Assembly (NCBI GenBank): GCA_934045075.1
Contig: OW203725.1
Span: 21,397,714-21,461,713, forward strand
Origin: Yponomeuta sedellus
Taxonomy: Eukaryota; Arthropoda; Insecta; Lepidoptera; Yponomeutidae
DNA length: 64,000 bases
Reading direction: 5' to 3'
Every line of letters starts with the position of its first letter. Positions within the stretch are counted from its first letter, which is position 1. The position numbers and the translations under genes were made by a program. Shown here in pieces: positions 33,546 to 44,015 of the stretch. The notes beneath the pieces are model-generated. The model did no database searches and had not been told where the DNA came from. It saw only the letters and a list, made by a program, of their open reading frames with translations.

Positions 33546-34179
33546 CTCCAGCAGTTGCTAAGAAGGATTGCTAACGAACACAAAAGTGCAAAGTTGCTTT
33601 TTAACCGCGTGCTTAATTTTGATCACCAAGTATGCTAAGGATTCTAAAATTAGAATTAGAATCCTGAGCGTTAGTGAGGGAATCAAAAGAGCACGATGTA
33701 AAAAATAAAGTCGCACTATATTACAATATTGTCACCATAAGCAGTACGGTAACTTAACACTGCGGAGCCCTAAACATAGGCGTATAGATGGCTACTGCAG
33801 TATGCTCCTTTGAACTATATTTAACGATTTTTTAAACATTTCCATCATACATTACGACATTGTGATTCTAGCGGTTTTGACAGCCCACGCCAGAATAGCT
33901 CGTAGATGGAAGATTGTTTCCTACTTACTTGACACCTATCGTTATTTTATAATTTAATAATTCACACAATATCTTTATAAATTGTAGCCTATGTGATGTT
34001 CTGATTTGTTAGCTATACTATTGTAAAGTTTCACTAAAATCGATTCTGTAGTTTTTACGTGAAAGAATAACAAACATCCATCCATCTATACTTAAAAATT
34101 TTCATGTTTGTAATATTAGTAGGATATTCATGAATGAAAAACGTTAAAACAAATTCACGAAAACTAAGCGGACCTAAGA
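33546..34179. other. No gene seen
   Basis: AT-rich, no recognised repeat or coding motif. Confidence 0.4.
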
Positions 34180-34538
34180 AGCGCCCGTGGCCTAGGCGAA
34201 CCGAGTGATTGGAATCAATCACTTGGTTAAGCAACAACAGGCGCGGTCAGGTACAGGATGGGTGAGCATCCCGTGACTACCGCTAGTGGCATTTTTTCGA
34301 GCGCTTCCGTGCTTCGCAAGGCACGCTAAGCTGTTGGTGCCGGCTGTCATATAATGGCAGTCGTTAAGCCATGTCAGAGGCCTTATGGGCGGCTTGATAA
34401 CTTCTGACAGTAAGGCCCGCCACTGTCTTACAATCCTCCACCAACCCGGACTTGGCCCCCGTGGTGGAGTATGGCCTAACCTTCCTGCGATGCAAGAAGA
34501 GACCCGTGCCCCAGTACTGGGGACATAAAAGGGTTGAT
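34180..34538 (+). repeat. Family C repeat, copy K (best preserved)
   Basis: Full-length sense copy, from gcgcccgtggcctaggcg to cataaaagggttgataacg. It is useful as a reference for the family. Confidence 0.8.
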
Positions 34539-34959
34539 AACGAGATAACGAGAAGCGGAGCTAAGTCCGCGTATTTTCTTGGTGAGGAGTTTCTTGATTG
34601 ATACAAATATGACGTAGACATAGACATCATTTATTCATGATATTCATTATAAGTCATGGTGCAAGAAATTGTGATAACATAAACATAAACAATTCAAAAT
34701 CATATTTACAAAATAAATGTCAAGAATTATACACATCATTATCATAAAAATGTGAACTATTAAACTTAGTTAGAATAAGTATATAATACTTTTATAATTG
34801 TATTTTATAGAAAAAAATACCCCTTTTTATAATATAATATAGCTTAACCCTTTCGCGGACGCGCGGATGCTATAGCATACATAACAATTAAAAGAACAAT
34901 AGATTTTAAAAACGTCCGCGAAAGTGTTAAGCATGCTGTATTTGAGGGTGTTATTTTGT

Positions 34960-35580
34960 ATACTGGGTGTCTCATTCAATCCGGTCAGTATGGGAAAGTC
35001 TGAAACTTTAAGACATACGAAGATCTGTTCTGAGAAACCATGTCATCGATTTTAATAACAATAAAAACTGCATTCATGCATTTTAAAAAACATCTGTACT
35101 CCGTTCGGGAATCGAACCCGGTTGTTTTGAAAAAAAAAACTTCTATTTATGAAACACTAACAATCAATTGAAAAGCCCACTTAAAATAAGTATGTAGATA
35201 CTTATTTAAAGATTAAGATCGTTACCTAAACGTGTTGAATATTGTATTGAAAAAGGCGGCGGTCACTTCGAGCACCTACTAAAATAAATTAAAGTATGTG
35301 AAAACAATGCATTTTATTCATTTTAGACATCATGTTTCATACAGACATTTACTGCTTAAGACCTACACAATCGATATCTAAATAGAAATAGTGTAGGTTT
35401 TTTTTTTTTTCAAAACAACCGGGTTCGATTCCCGAACGGTGTACAGATGTTTTTTAAAATGTATGAATGCAGTTTTTCTTGTTATTAAAATCGATGACAT
35501 GGTTCCTCAGAACAGATCTTCGTATGTCTTATAGTTTCAGACTTTCCCATACTGACCTATTTGAATGAGACACCCTGTAT
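34960..35580. mobile_element. ~620-bp MITE with ~205-bp inverted arms
   Basis: Ends tactgggtgtctcattcaa and ttgaatgagacaccctgta with TA at both borders, as in mariner-type MITEs. The arms run to about 35165 and from about 35375. Each arm includes a tRNA-like B box (gggaatcgaacccgg and its complement), so a promoter-like sequence is carried in the arms. No coding capacity. Confidence 0.8.
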
Positions 35581-36177
35581 TTCGAGAAATCAACGGTGTT
35601 ACAATCAATTGGTACTTTAAATATAGTCAGACACAAGGTCAATTACAGGTTTCTACTTTTTACCGTATAACGAGCAAGTATGTCTTAAAAACTAGGTATC
35701 ATTACTTATGTATGTATTTAGGCAGATATATACGTATATCAGATATTTTATAAAACTCTCTATAGGTACTTACCTATACAATTTAACATACACAATAATT
35801 GTGAGCAAACATTTTGGTGTTGTGGTATTTCATAGCTCATAATATTAACTAACTTTCAATATCAGTTATAAGAGTATTAACGGTGGAAACTTTTTCACAC
35901 CATTTTGACATTTCTTTCATTCAAAACAAAGTTACTTACTAAAGCTTCTTTTTAACACTTAAATTTTATATAAGCTGTTTTAACTGTTAGCATAAGCAGT
36001 TAAAACTCCAATGAAAACTACACTCAATTGAAACCTTTCGTTATGTCACTCGAGATAAGTAGAACCATCTTTTCTGATTCGTGGTGGTCATTTTACGATA
36101 TCTTGATTTTGTCATTTTAGTTAATTTATTGCTGAAGTGGGATTTTTTATTGTTTTTTCGTAAACGTTCTATATTAA
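35581..36177. other. No gene seen
   Basis: AT-rich intergenic sequence. Confidence 0.4.
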
Positions 36178-36780
36178 CAATAGTATATTTCATTACAAGT
36201 GCGGAAAGGCTGTCATTGCAAAGAGTTCCGACAAATGTCTACCCGAGGCGCAGCCGAAGGCGAGGGTTGACAGTCGGAACAAGTTGCAATAACGGTTCCG
36301 CACGTGTACTGAACGACTATTTTTAATACAGTTGCGAAAAAAATAAGCAATTTAATAAAGAAAAATTATTTGGAAAATGGTGCCAACCGTAAAAAAATAT
36401 AAGCGAGATTTTTTTTCTTCACCCATTCTAGTAGGCAAAAGGAACTATGCCCATACAACCAATCTTCAGTAGATTTTTTTTATTGATATGAAATGAAAAT
36501 GAAATTGAATGAAATGAAATGAAACCTCAAACTTAACTCATTCAATCAAATCATTAAATCGGATATTGAAACAAATTAGTAGCTTACAAAAACTTCTATG
36601 ATTTTTTCAGTAAAAACTTCTAGGTTGGTTTTTCTTTTAAAAGACATTATTTTGACAGTTGGGAAAGAAAACGCACGAGTGCGGGAAAGGTAAAAAAAAG
36701 CACGAGTGTGTAATAGCCCACATCCCGCACGCTATACGTCCCTGTATTACGCCACTTTTTGAGCAACTGTATTAAAAATA
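36178..36780. repeat. ~610-bp MITE-like repeat, copy 2 of 2
   Basis: Matches 3175-3783 nearly base for base, with small indels. It lies just downstream (3' side) of Gr gene A. Confidence 0.75.
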
Positions 36781-36968
36781 CCTTTACAAGAAACTTATTG
36801 ACTCTTCGCTCTGTTCATGATAAAGAAATGTGGTAGCTGGTGTTGGTCAAACAATTATGTCAAACGTGTTCATGTCAGTGGTCACGTGCATCTTGGACTT
36901 TACACAGATTACTTTAGTTTAGCAGGGCTTTGCATAAGCAATGGATTGTAAGTCTAGTATGAAAAGTT

Positions 36969-38857
36969 CTATTCTCTTTTATTAAACTGAGCAATCATTA
37001 TAGAAAATGTCACCGTTAAACTTAGCATAGACTGTACCAGGGTGTAGTCAAGTTGCAATATCTTGCAAATAGAAAACGACAGAGGCTGCCGGCGGATCTG
37101 TTTCAATAACGTTTTCACCTGACGATGGAGTTCTCGGTCTGAAACAAATTAAAACACATAATTATGATCGTTACATAATTAGTTTTCGTATTTTTGTAAT
37201 TAAATATTCATAATTCCAAGTTCATAAATAATATCTGTGAGCGCTACCTATTTCGCACACGCTAATATTGCCAGTCACCTGCATCGATGACGTTGAATCA
37301 ACCAATAGCAACAAAGGCGCGCGGCCTGCCATAAAATGAAACTATCTGATTGGTCGATCAACTCGCCGCACATACAAAATTTGGTCATCTGCGCAGGTAC
37401 TTCCGCGAGACTTATTTCATGTGTAGCACTGCTAAGTTAAACGACTAATGACTCCAAAAGTGTCTGATTCGAAAATTTTCAGTGGCGTCGGTTTTTTTTA
37501 CGATATAAAACTCCGACTTAAGATGAGATAATAGCTATAATGTCAGATAATAGTTTTTACCAATTGATGTTGTTTTGTTTGCAAGACAAATTTCAAATTT
37601 GCGGTCACTTGGAAAAATAATCACTGTCCATGTAAATATTTTACCTTCGGATTGGTCAACCAAATTGACTTCCATTATTAACATCGCTCCTTCTAGTTGC
37701 GATATCATTCGTTTACGCACAGACAACATTTGTTCGACGCAATAAGTCATGGCGCATAGTATACCTCCACTGAAGATAATTCGCGTGGAAGTTGTGATCA
37801 AATAGGTCCAGCTTGACTAAAATAACAAAACAAAAGCTTGTAAAAGTAAAAATCCTTAGCTTAAACTAAGGACGACAATACCTATAACAAAATACTCACG
37901 AAAAGTGTTACGTCAGTTGTAAAACTACCATAAACCACTAATATTACATACAAATAAACGTTTATTATTGCGAAGATTATCTGAAACATAATAAAAGATC
38001 TTTAAAAATATTAATATATACTTAAAAATATGAAGAAAAATTATCGATAAGTAAATTAATTGATCAACGAAGAATTTATACATCCAACGTACTTGCCAGC
38101 CATGACTTTCAGCCGACACAACCAGCTGTTCGTAAAACAACTGATAACCGTGCTTAAACTGTATTAAAATGTCAACATATTCATCTAGATTCTCCTTCCA
38201 GGGAATTTTCAAAGCAGCAGAGAGTCGGTTGCCAAACATTTTAAATCTATCTTTAAGAATTGCAAGTTTTACAGTTATGCTCATCATGTAAATAAAAACT
38301 AAGCAGATGGAGAGGAGATATTCCAAGTAGCTAAGAATAACCCATTTTATTAATTTTACTTGTTCATTAATTTCAAACGTCAATCTGAGCGCAAATCCAG
38401 TGATACCTAATAAGAATAGCCTATTGTACTTTTTTTTCTCTGAGGTGTAAAAGTTTGTCCCAGAAACGCCTACAATTAAGTCAATATAAACGTGATTATG
38501 GAAATATTTCCGTATACAGGCGATGTCGCCTTTAAAGGCTACAAGCATTGAGATAATGACAAAAAAACGTGTGATGAATTCATTCATTAGTGAGATAAAC
38601 TTCAAATATCCCCACGGTGTCAGCGTATATAAGTATAACCTGAAGGCTATACAGAGAGTACTAAGAGCCGTGTATATAAAATTTACAATACAAAAACGGA
38701 CTCTGAAGTTAGCTCGAACGATTTGGTTTTCGGCGTTACGGACGTAGCCAGAAAAGCAGAGTATATTCATAAAACTGTTAATGTCCTCTGTGACGTCAAA
38801 AGTTGATCTCAAAACACGGGGTCTTGAGGTTCCACGAAATCTCCTTATAAAGTGCAT
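36969..38857 (-). CDS. Gustatory receptor gene A (insect Gr family), four exons
   Basis: Predicted seven-transmembrane ligand-gated channel of the insect gustatory receptor family, acting in dendrites of taste neurons; the ligand is unknown. Exons by my reading: 38857-38093, 37980-37900, 37816-37645, 37138-36969. Donors are gtacgt, gtgagt and gtaaaa; acceptors are tttcag, ttttag and tttcag. Intron phases are 0, 0, 1. They join to 395 residues. Hydrophobic segments lie at about 55-78, 85-108, 144-162, 172-196, 256-275 (supplied wholly by the 81-bp exon 2), 285-310 and 370-392. The C-terminus has the family signature as TFSIMIAQF, a variant of TYhhhhhQF. Start is ATG 38857; the 5' flank is shared with gene B. 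No break found. The first intron reads through in frame, so a naive ORF caller would miss the real structure. Confidence 0.9.
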
Positions 38858-39345
38858 TGTTGCGCGGTGAAAAGTGCACTGTAAACTGAAGGAAAATGTG
38901 CTGTTGGCGTGTATATATACTACTTATACAATTTTACTGAAATTAAAATATAAATAGCTTGACTAGACTGAATATGGTATTAAGTACGCTCGACGGCTCA
39001 TTATCATTAACACTACCTTTAATTACATTCCAAAAATAAGCTAGAGGCGCGCCTGCATACGCTCGGCAATTACCAATTCTATTCTCTGTATACATGGGGC
39101 ACACAAAAAGTTTTGCACTTCTGGCTAATCGGAACTATTTGAATTTTAAATGTTATATTTTTTGAAACATTGCAACCTTCTTAGTCATAAAAAAAACAAT
39201 TGGCGGGAAATCATTTGTCAATTCTGTACCTCAGAAGTAGACAATAGTAAGTCCACTTTTTGAGAAAAAATGTTTCTACATCGATGAGATCGCAAAAACG
39301 AGCTCTACAAGATGGTATACAGCATTAAGTCCAATAGTCATTAGT

Positions 39346-40669
39346 TTAACAAGACTACACGCGCGGCCTACTATAGTAGACCAGGGTAACTTTTTTTGTA
39401 ATAACATTTTAACTAAGCGCGCTAGAAACTAGTGATTTCAGGTAATCCTCGTCTGGTATATTTGTCACCACCTCAGTACCCCGCGCGACCCCAGCGCGTA
39501 TGTACGCACAAGCAATTTGGCGCCAAAAGCACGGGCCTACTAAAGTAGTCCGCGCGTGTATTGGTGTACCTACCAAATTCAAGTATGTAAACTTTTTATC
39601 TATTATCGATTTATAACGCTATAACAATGTTATATATATGTTTATCAAATTATTATGATAGTTACAACTTGTAAAATATATTTTTATTCTTATTTTAGTT
39701 TTTTTTACAGATTTAGGTCATGGATGATTTACAAGTGGAACGTTGACTGCGAGAGCTAGATTCTGATGATGAAGAAGTGGTTGAGAGTGAAGATGATGAA
39801 GTTCAGCCAGAGCCAGACTTGCAGGCTCTAGTCTGCGAGTCCGAACTCCGTGAAAATGAAAAGGACAGATTGAGCGAATCAGACGATACATCAGGTTCAG
39901 AAGACGTCCCACTCTCGGAAGTAGCAATCAGAAGGCGCGGTGCAGTCTATAAATCGAAGAATGGAACTATTTGGCATAAAGATGTTCCACAGCAACGCGA
40001 ACTCGACCTCAAAACATTAGAATAAGACCACCAGGCCCAAAAGGAGTTGTAGCTAAGAATGCTAAGGATTCGCTATCCTGTTTTGAACTGTTTTTCACGC
40101 AAGATATCTTGGACATCCTGGTAGGGTGCACTAATATATACATAGATAAAATAAAGGACGATTACCAAAGAAACAGGGGTGCGAAACCCACTGAAGTAAT
40201 AGAAATACGAGCATTTCTGGGCATATTATACGTCATGGGAGTGTCGCGAAATGGACGGCGTAACATAAAAGATTTTTGGAATAACTCTCAGGGTACTGGT
40301 TTGGAGAATGTATATGCCACAATGGCAATCAATAGATTTCGGTAATATATGTGTCTTGATTGCTACGAAAACAAAGAAATTAGTAACTAAGTTAAGTTTT
40401 AAGTTAGAAAAAATGTTGATCTCAGATGTGCCATTTTTGTTACTTTTTCTTAGACATTAACACAATTGTTAATTTTTGAGTATTTTTGATAATTTTATCT
40501 AAAATGTAAGGTTGTACAATTAACTAAAAAAAATACCTTTTCCATTCTATTTGTTGTTTAAATCAGATAGTTAATAATATACAATATATTGACGTTTTAA
40601 AATGGCCTACTGTAGTAGGCCACGCGTGTACTTAAGTAAAAAAAAGAGGCGCGTGTACTGTAGTGTTAA
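39346..40669 (+). mobile_element. piggyBac-like element remnant
   Basis: Bounded by TTAA at 39346-39349 and 40666-40669, the piggyBac target. Near the ends, inverted sequences acacgcgcggcctac (about 39357) and ggcctactgtagtaggccac (about 40603) match in reverse. A further gcgcgtgtact lies next to the right TTAA. Total length 1.3 kb, far below an autonomous piggyBac. Confidence 0.65.
39720..40345 (+). pseudogene. piggyBac-like transposase, N-terminal part only, broken
   Basis: An acidic N-terminus (DSDDEE) is followed by a piggyBac domain start: RPPGPKG, then FELFFTQDILDILVGCTNIY, IEIRAFLGILYVMGV and GTGLENVYATMAINRF. There is a stop codon eight codons after the first ATG and a frameshift at about 40020. 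Everything after the first third of the domain, including the catalytic aspartates, is missing. Confidence 0.85.
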
Positions 40670-40814
40670 TAGATAGCCATTTTGAAACGACCTTATCTAC
40701 AACATTGGTTACGAGGTACAGAATACTAATGAACTATAAGGTTCTCTACCTTTAAAGTGCCCAACACTGTTCACTGGACTTGATACTCTTTATCTCCCGA
40801 TACAGCACGGCTTC

Positions 40815-41545
40815 GCGCGATTAACTCATTCAGAGTACAGCAACATTCAGAATTTGGAGCAAGATTTAACCCTACGCAACCTTCCACCCGCTGAGGTTTC
40901 TCCTATGATCAACCAGCAAGTTGATAATGAGGTCCTTCCTGTACTTTGGGAACAAGTTACTCATGTCAATAATGCTACTGATGATTGTACAGAACCACAT
41001 GCCTCCGTTTCTATAACTGATATATAATTATACTATTGTTATTTTTAATGCACTAACCCGTGCTAAGGACAAATTTATATATAATTAAATAATGTTGTAT
41101 CAGCAGCAGCAAAATTTCAACAAATAAATATGAGAGTTGGACAACATTTAAGTCTATGCGACCTTCCACTCGCGGAGTTTTCTTCTATGATGAGTGGCAG
41201 CTAACAAGTTGTTGATGGGTCTTCTTGTACTATCGGAACAGTTACTTGTGTCAATAATGACACTGATGATTGTATAGAACCATCTGCTTTTGTTTCAACA
41301 GATATTTAATCAAACAATGTTGTACCAGCTTGGCGATTTCTCGCCCTCAGTTGCTGATACGGAATATCTCCCAAATAATGATGAAGTCTTACCAGCTGGA
41401 AGACAGTTCCTTATACCAGAGAGTTGCTCAAATTACAGCGATATTGACAGTACACTGGAGCAATCAGCTGAAATACAATCTGTGGAAGTCTTACACTCTG
41501 TTTTTTTTTCTACTGATTTCGAAGAACAACAGTCATCATGACGAT
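40815..41545 (+). pseudogene. Degenerate coding-like stretch with internal repeats, unidentified
   Basis: Two segments about 300 bp apart encode related peptides. One contains NLPPAEVSPM, then VTHVNNATDDCTEPHASV; the other CDLPLAEFSSM, then VTCVNNDTDDCIEPSAFV. Each ends in TDI and a stop. A third acidic, serine-rich open frame of 83 codons (41290-41541) follows. I do not recognise the family. The phase-preserving similarity between the repeats suggests a decayed gene encoding a repetitive acidic protein. A SINE tail (41036-41080, minus) sits between the repeats. Confidence 0.4.
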
Positions 41546-42074
41546 CACCTCGCGGAAACAAGCTGTCGGTACTCAATGAAGGCATTTGATAAGGTTTATG
41601 CTAACGGAAGACGCCATATTTTACCATTATTTAGATGCAATTCCGAAAAGACAGCATAGGCTCAATGTTCTACAAAACATCCGATCAGGTAGTTTTCGAC
41701 GAAGTGAGTTTTGTTAGAAAGATTACGACAAAGATTTTCTTTTTCTTCACCGAAGCTCATCCGAAGCAATAATACCTACTAAAACTTTCTCCAAACCAAA
41801 AAAACAATGATTTGAAGAAAACATTGCAATCCCGACCGTGTTCCACGATTACCTACTACAGAAATCTGTCGACAAGTGATGATGTTTCAGAACTCCTAGA
41901 CTTTAGGAGTTCAGAAAAGTCATCTCAGACTTAGAGGACTAAATCCTTCCCCAATTTGTGAATAGATTGATCTGACTAGATTGATAAGACTGATCAAAAT
42001 AATAAAGATTATTATTAAAATTACTTTAGCTCACTTGACCTGAAACGGCTACCAAAACTGATAGTTATGAGGCC

Positions 42075-42530
42075 ATGACTCCAAAGAATATAGCATGGTC
42101 GGTCTTGCCGACCTTCATACTCCGCCGTCGTATGAAGGCGCCATATTTCATACTCCATACGCCGACCTACTCTTCAAAGTCATGGATGGTTTACCGTCGC
42201 CATATACGAACGCTGGACTCTTTCCACCTAAAATGTCTGCGGAAAATTCTCAACATTCGTTGGTCTGATCGTATTCGAAATACGGAAGTGCTGCAGAAGG
42301 CCAATATCATGGCGATTGATCCCTATCTTATGCGGCGGCAACTCCGTTGGAGTGGACACGTATCGCGTACGTCATGTCAGATCAACGTATGGCAAAGTGC
42401 ATCATTTTCTCTGAACTTGAGGAGGGCAACCTTAAGCATGGCGGACAACTCCTTGGGTACAAAGACGTATTTTATGTGTGTTGTGGTATTTGAATAAATG
42501 TTTTTCTATTCTATTCTATTTAAGCGCCAA
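42075..42530 (+). pseudogene. LINE polymerase C-terminal fragment and 3' tail
   Basis: The open frame contains [27 protein letters not shown] and [13 protein letters not shown], typical of the C-terminus of non-LTR polymerases. It is followed by aataaatgtttttctattc with repeated ctatt units, the simple-repeat tail seen in several LINE groups. 5'-truncated; no RT palm. Confidence 0.8.
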
Positions 42531-43620
42531 TGAAAAAGTGCGACATAAAACCTTTGGATTGGGAACAAACAGCCGATCGACGACCGGAATGAAAGGCTCT
42601 CGTAAGAACCAGAGTGAAAGATTTTGAAGAAAAATAAACTCAAAAGTATTGATGTGTATGGATAATAAACTAAACTAATCCAGTGAGCGCTGGCAGTACG
42701 GTCATTGCAGGCAGCGTTCCGAGATGTACACACTTATTAAAGAGCAATATATATATATATGTTTCTATGAATTTGTTATCATTTCGAAGGAGAATTATTT
42801 GATCTAACTAGCACACGTTTTATGATCTTGTTTGACATAGACAAAATAATATGTTGTTATATTCATTTGTATACTCTAGGGCCTAGAACTTTTCCCCTTA
42901 CAAGAGTTTTGTATATAATTAACAATACTTAACAGCTGGACATGCCGATGTTAATAAATCTACAAATTCAGCAAATAGTCGTATTGTGCATTACAGTAAT
43001 AAAGTCAAAGAACTCGCATATGGATTATTTGGAAAAAATGTTTTTTTTTTCATGTTTATAATTAACTATAATTCAGTAATTAATTGTATTCATGTCGACA
43101 CATTCATCAGACATTCGTTACAGGATATACCTTTACGAAAAAGTCGTTAAACAGGCCACTGAAAGATAATCGGCTAACTGTAAATGTTCCCAGACAGATT
43201 TTAACAACTTTATAAAAACGTACGGTGTTGTGCTTGGCAGAAATGTAAATTCAAATAACTTTTTAGACCAAACATTTGAGTTCCTTTCAAAACGTAGCAG
43301 TTTTAGTTGTGTGTGGTGTGTTTGTGTCGCCATAGAATAATTGACGTTTAATAATATGAGAACTGTCCCATAATCTTCTATTTTGAAATTATGAACTTCA
43401 ACGTACTTCGTTAAGGTTTCAAATAAAACGATTTCATCCATTTGACTCGGGCACTATAAATATAAGAGAGGTGAACTGTGCCACATTGAGAACATGGTAC
43501 AGTAAAGCCGATGGTACAGTGTAACAACTCGTACAAACATCAACAACTTCAATGTCTGATTGTTAGTAATGCCTTTTAGTAGGCAGACAAATGTAAGTGC
43601 GAACAGTCTTAAATTGTATT
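42531..43620 (-). other. Mostly unannotated; one unassigned minus frame at 43133-43441
   Basis: The minus frame at 43133-43441 gives a 102-residue peptide starting MDEIVLFETL from an ATG in a reasonable context (gtcaaATGG). I find no domain and cannot say whether it is an exon or chance. The remainder of the interval has no recognised feature. Confidence 0.2.
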
Positions 43621-43624
43621 GTAA

Positions 43625-43923
43625 AAGATAAAAAAGATAAAAAGTATTTATTGCCATAAAAAGGTACAGTTTTACTTATAATCTGACCCCCACACTAGGC
43701 AAGGCCTGTCACGTGGGGGATGAGAAGTGTTTACCCGATTACCTAAAAATACGGCGGTACACTATAACTTTATTGAAAATATTGTTTTCTGTAAATACAA
43801 AATAAGCATAAACTAAAATATAAAAAAAAAAAAAAAATACGTTTAAAACTACTTAATAGCTGTAAGATAGTGTACTTAAATCGAAACTGAAATTTAGATT
43901 GTGAATGCATTGTGGTGTGTGTG

Positions 43924-43970
<47 letters not shown>

Positions 43971-44015
43971 GTGTGTGTGTGTGTGTGTGTGTGTGTGGGA
44001 CTACTCTTTAATTTA
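43625..44015 (-). other. 3' UTR and tail of the CR1-like LINE, with a (GT)n array
   Basis: Downstream of ORF2 on the minus strand come a long (GT)n/(CA)n array (43920-44000), an A/T run, a paired ccccacgtgacagg / gtgtgggggtc region at about 43685-43720, and a terminal repeat of aaaaagat units at 43630-43655. Short tandem 3' repeats instead of poly(A) are usual for CR1-group LINEs. Confidence 0.7.

Noticed and set aside
37925..38092. In-frame extension of the first Gr A exon
   Set aside because: It is intron read-through. The correct donor at 38092 and the 81-bp exon restore the membrane segment, and the paralogue shows the same structure.
39222..40733. aattctgtacctc / gaggtacagaat as ends of a larger transposon around the piggyBac remnant
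   Set aside because: Only about 12 bp match and the adjoining sequences do not mirror each other; probably chance.
43920..44000. Regular repeat array considered as CRISPR
   Set aside because: It is a simple (GT)n microsatellite; the window is eukaryotic and has no repeat-spacer structure.
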